Below, piece after piece: positions 61,901-64,000 of a stretch of 64,000 nt of DNA. How positions within the stretch are numbered: the stretch's first letter is position 1; every line of letters starts with the position of its first letter. The DNA comes from Silurus meridionalis (Eukaryota > Chordata > Actinopteri > Siluriformes > Siluridae): the NCBI RefSeq assembly GCF_014805685.1, contig NC_060886.1:16583608-16647607 (forward strand), given 5' to 3'. Below the pieces are notes generated by a model that was not told the DNA's origin, searched no databases, and saw nothing but the letters and a program-made list of their open reading frames with translations. Made by a program: the position numbers and the translations under genes.

Positions 61901-63835
61901 ACAGGGAGAGAGACGGGGAGAGAGTGAGACAAGCAAGCAGACGACAGGAGAAAGCAAAGCACCTTAGATCACAAGAATGCCAGACAAGAACACAGCAGGG
62001 GTACTTGGCAGAGAAAGTGTAAGAAAGGGTTCATTCTCAACTTAATCTGTCATGTTTGTTTAACAAGATAAAAAAAAACCTTAAGCCATCACACCAAGCC
62101 TTGAGAGATTTTAGGCAGAAATAGGAAGCCTAGCAGCAAGGCACAAAAATGATTCCGCTCAGCTGTGTTGCTTGTTTCCCAGCAAAAAACTCAACACAAA
62201 CAATAGCATTTGAAATGCGTGTAAAGAAATGTTACTTGATTTTTAAGGAAATCCATCAAAATACCTTCATATCAGATATTCAAATCTGTTCTTTTTCAAG
62301 TAAACAAGTACAAAGAATTTCAATCATAGGATGGTTAAACAGAATAATATAAATGCTTCATCATGGCCAAATTGATCAGGTCTAGCCCCCTCTTCTGGTT
62401 TAGATTTTCTTGTTGGAATCTGGAATCTCACCTTGCTTGGCTGAGGTTCAGCTTTAGGTTTAATCATCTGTGTACCAGGAGGAATCATGCCTTTAGGTGG
62501 GTCTTTCACTTCAACCTCCAAACCAGCATCTGCATGAAAAACCTTTGTGTTGAGTGTTCAGCACCCTATTTCAAAGCTCCAAATTATTTTGACAACGCCT
62601 TTACAGAGCCTCATTCCTGTATAATAATGTGAGGACACGTGAACAGAGCGAACCTGAGTGAGGATTGAGCCAAATTTTACTAATCACATGGTAGCTGCTC
62701 TCAAATAACACCCCACCCAACTTTAAATACATTCATCATTACTGAGCTGTCACAGGTTACAACTGCAAATGCGCACTGAAATCATTTGATAAAGTAAGAT
62801 CTGTTTAGTTAATGAAATCTCCATATAGCAATTATGAAGTAACTGCCCCTCTGAGCCTGAAATACCGTGCTTATCCATGGAACAATAGCTGAGCAGTAGA
62901 AAAAGTGAAAAACTATTCCAGTTATGAGATTATAAGCCCACATTTGTCCAAATATAATTTAATTCATCAAAATATTAAATATGTAAATGACTAGGGAAAA
63001 TCTGGAGGTACTAAGGAAACATTAAATGTGGCAAAAAATAAAAAATGAAATCTTACCAATTTCAATGCCATCTATGGTGACGTGTATGGTGTAAAGTCCA
63101 ACGGCCCCAGGAGTCCAGTTGGCACTGTAGGTGCCATCTGTGTTCGCTCGGATGAGCATGTTTTCACTAGGCCTGTTGAGACAATGCTTTGAGAAAAGTT
63201 CCACCATTAACTATGTAAATAAATATAAAATGTTACATATTTTTACCTTTTTGGAGTTGGTGAGGCAAAGCGCAGCTCCTCAAATGAATAATTCTCATAT
63301 GCCTAAAAAAAAAAAAATACAAATTGAAACTATATGATGCATCTGTTTATTGATTATTTGTCTACATATACAAAAAAAAAGAGCAGCAGTAAACCTTCAT
63401 CATGGTGATAGCAATATATCGAGCCTCCTTGATGATCATTGGTTCATAAGTCGCTTCCAGTTTTGGTGCTGGAAGGCCACCAAAAGTGAGGTCCATGCCT
63501 GATGCTGAGTTAGAGGGGCTGCCTGGGAGTCGCTGCAACTTTTTCATGTTGTCCTGTTGAATAGATTTCTTCTGAGAGACAGGCACAGCCTTTACCTCCA
63601 CCTGCCAATCAAAAACATATTATATATATTTTTTACAGAGGCAGGATAAAATATTCAAATACTGTACAATTTTGTGGAAAGAAAACAGACCTTCATATTT
63701 GGCACATGCACTACATCTCCATATTGATCTTTGGTTTGCACTACGACAGTCGCTGGCCAGCCACAGCGAATATCATCTTTGTTGAGGATAAGGGAGGTCT
63801 TTTGAGGGTCTGCAAAAGAGTCAGGCTGAAGCCAC
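39684..63835 (-). CDS. mycbp2: MYCBP2/PAM/Phr1-type E3 ubiquitin ligase, C-terminal half (partial)
   Basis: Giant RING-Cys-relay ligase that limits synapse growth and axon survival. Forty-one exons, in frame, give about 2,520 codons; the 5' half lies beyond the window. Exons (from the 3' end): 39684-39799, 39880-40045, 40994-41101, 41506-41715, 41825-41932, 42023-42211, 42314-42417, 42498-42630, 44040-44168, 44314-44415, 44621-44740, 44828-44924, 45034-45317, 45442-45708, 46171-46251, 46353-46442, 46557-46796, 47045-47110, 47200-47424, 47681-47837, 47916-48079, 48195-48341, 48635-48834, 49019-49176, 49289-49456, 49586-49830, 49948-50117, 50228-51847, 52258-52356 (cassette), 53171-53335, 57046-57168, 57376-57508, 58319-58543, 59229-59303, 61076-61216, 61771-61887, 62432-62529, 63057-63172, 63247-63302, 63395-63601, 63691-63835. 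Identity to the vertebrate protein is very high, ending [17 protein letters not shown]. All introns are GT-AG except one GC-AG. Confidence 0.97.
40367..40862 (+). mobile_element. Tc1-derived MITE, younger copy, in mycbp2 intron
   Basis: About 495 bp. The left end (CAGATCAGGCATAACATAAT) is the approximate inverse of the right end (ATTGTGAACAGG-type wording read backwards; TGTTCTGCCTGATCAG at 40,842-40,857), with TA on each side. The interior matches 33,612-34,078, including the deletion junction. The antisense 135-residue frame over it is not a gene. It lies in the GC-AG intron of mycbp2. Confidence 0.82.
40881..40926. repeat. (TG)n microsatellite
   Basis: About 23 TG units immediately after the MITE, in the GC-AG intron. 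Confidence 0.97.
42631..44039. other. mycbp2 intron, 1.4 kb, no other gene
   Basis: AT-rich intron between the exons encoding [20 protein letters not shown] and [16 protein letters not shown]. It includes a poly(A) stretch near 43,490-43,504 and nothing recognisable otherwise. Confidence 0.6.
45402..45441. repeat. (CA)n tract forming a mycbp2 splice donor
   Basis: On the gene strand the exon at 45,442-45,708 ends AAAGACAG and the intron opens directly with GTGTGTGTG. The microsatellite thus provides the donor itself. The intron is 124 nt long. Confidence 0.85.
46557..47424 (-). other. mycbp2: mycbp2 DOC/APC10-like domain exons
   Basis: Three exons encode [36 protein letters not shown], then [19 protein letters not shown] and [18 protein letters not shown], the jelly-roll DOC domain found in MYCBP2 and in APC10. 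Confidence 0.85.
50228..51847 (-). other. mycbp2: mycbp2 large serine-rich exon with zinc-finger end
   Basis: A single 1,620-nt exon encodes about 540 residues. The first part is low-complexity Ser/Arg/Lys/Pro-rich (many SxSP and RSxSP motifs) and probably disordered. The middle is a conserved block ([20 protein letters not shown]). The end is [16 protein letters not shown] and then [20 protein letters not shown], a zinc-binding motif that continues into the next exon ([21 protein letters not shown]). Confidence 0.9.
52258..52356 (-). other. mycbp2: Probable 33-codon cassette exon of mycbp2
   Basis: On the minus strand an acceptor (TTCCGCTGTAG) precedes an open segment encoding [20 protein letters not shown] and [13 protein letters not shown], followed by a donor (AAAAGG then GTGGGTAA). 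It is 99 nt long and enters and leaves in the same phase, so the flanking exons also join in frame without it (LLS-ERGN). Ser-rich composition matches its neighbours. Inclusion is inferred. Confidence 0.6.
52463..52505. repeat. (GA)n microsatellite
   Basis: Interrupted GA run in a mycbp2 intron, part of a spurious 185-residue plus-strand frame. Confidence 0.9.
52960..52980. repeat. Poly(A) tract
   Basis: About 20 consecutive A in a mycbp2 intron; no LINE or SINE body was recognised in front of it. Confidence 0.85.
54288..56003 (+). mobile_element. Decayed Tc1-type transposon with long inverted repeats in mycbp2 intron
   Basis: The left side (AAAAAAGTTGGGGCGCTGTG, then AATCTCATAAACCCATATTT, 54,300-54,377) is the imperfect inverse of the right side (55,915-55,990, ATGGGTTTATGAGATTTGTA then CAGCATCCCAACTTTTATGG), giving terminal repeats of about 75 bp. 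The interior keeps transposase traces on the plus strand: [20 protein letters not shown] near 55,260 and [22 protein letters not shown] wording near 55,710. Most catalytic sequence has been lost, and a second element is inserted at 54,450. Confidence 0.72.
54450..55074. mobile_element. MITE nested inside the Tc1-type relic
   Basis: About 625 bp with terminal inverted repeats: TACCGTATTTTTCAGACTAT on the left and, inverted, TACCGTAATTTCTGGACTAT on the right. The internal wording (GCGGCTTATATATGGGTGCG) is typical of a MITE family common in fishes. No transposase. It interrupts the sequence of the surrounding older element. Confidence 0.8.
56004..57045. other. mycbp2 intron remainder, no other gene
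   Basis: AT-rich intronic sequence. No frame or repeat that I recognise. Confidence 0.6.
59304..61075. other. mycbp2 intron, 1.8 kb, no other gene
   Basis: AT-rich intron between the exons encoding [11 protein letters not shown] and [17 protein letters not shown]. Nothing else recognised. Confidence 0.6.
62432..63835 (-). other. mycbp2: mycbp2 filamin-type repeat exons
   Basis: These exons encode [52 protein letters not shown] and [15 protein letters not shown], the immunoglobulin-like filamin repeat in the middle of vertebrate MYCBP2. In the human protein this lies within the RAE1-binding region. It is the most N-terminal part present. Confidence 0.88.
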
Positions 63836-64000
63836 CTGAAAACACATACAAGCAAAAAGAGTTTTAATCCTACATTCTTCAAGCAATGGTTATTTTTTCT
63901 GTTACACTGGAAACAAGTTTTCACAGTGGCATAATTTAAATTACTAAATGAATTAGTGATAGACATAATACATTTTCTTACATACATGTTCTCTTATAAC

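Overview
The window is vertebrate nuclear DNA, almost certainly from a ray-finned fish. It is AT-rich and dense in (TG/CA)n and (AT)n microsatellites. It carries Tc1/mariner, hAT-like and RTE-type LINE copies of fish character. Its five protein genes have vertebrate intron structures. A catfish or other otophysan is possible, but that is a guess from repeat flavour only.

Layout. 1-17,500 is a gene-poor flank holding microsatellites, a decayed hAT-like element with an 8-bp target duplication (1,963-2,980), a Tc1-like element with intact ends but a broken transposase (12,712-14,131) and an RTE-type LINE framed by a 21-bp target duplication (14,455-16,434). 17,689-18,576 (-) is the intronless coding exon of a syntaxin-11, with a probable untranslated first exon near 20,013-20,150. 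A second, 5'-truncated LINE lies at about 22,252-23,343. 23,778-27,109 (-) is rsph1 (eight exons, MORN repeats). 28,266-29,769 (+) is cln5 (four exons), head-to-head with rsph1. 32,876-36,396 (-) is fbxl3 (four coding exons). 39,684-63,835 (-) is the 3' half of mycbp2: 41 exons, about 2,520 codons, running off the right edge. cln5-fbxl3-mycbp2, with these orientations, is the order of human 13q22.

The genes do not form a functional operon-like set. They are a syntenic block: a lysosomal enzyme (cln5), an axonemal protein (rsph1), a cryptochrome-degrading F-box protein (fbxl3), a giant neuronal RING-Cys-relay ubiquitin ligase (mycbp2) and a SNARE of cytotoxic-granule release (stx11). Promoter motifs fit the jobs: an RFX X-box sits about 80 bp upstream of the rsph1 start, a TFEB-type CLEAR E-box about 80 bp upstream of the cln5 start, and two ZNF143-like sites lie upstream of fbxl3.

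The most interesting signals are at splice sites: TG microsatellites abut the exon-2 acceptors of both cln5 and rsph1 and form one mycbp2 donor; a GC-AG intron separates the two catalytic relay cysteines of mycbp2; and mycbp2 has a probable frame-neutral 33-codon cassette exon. Transposons are also informative: two sibling MITEs with the same internal deletion sit in introns of fbxl3 and mycbp2, and a MITE is nested in a Tc1-like relic in a mycbp2 intron. I found no undescribed gene system. Exon boundaries were read by eye from splice dinucleotides, reading-frame continuity and recalled family sequences, not by alignment software.
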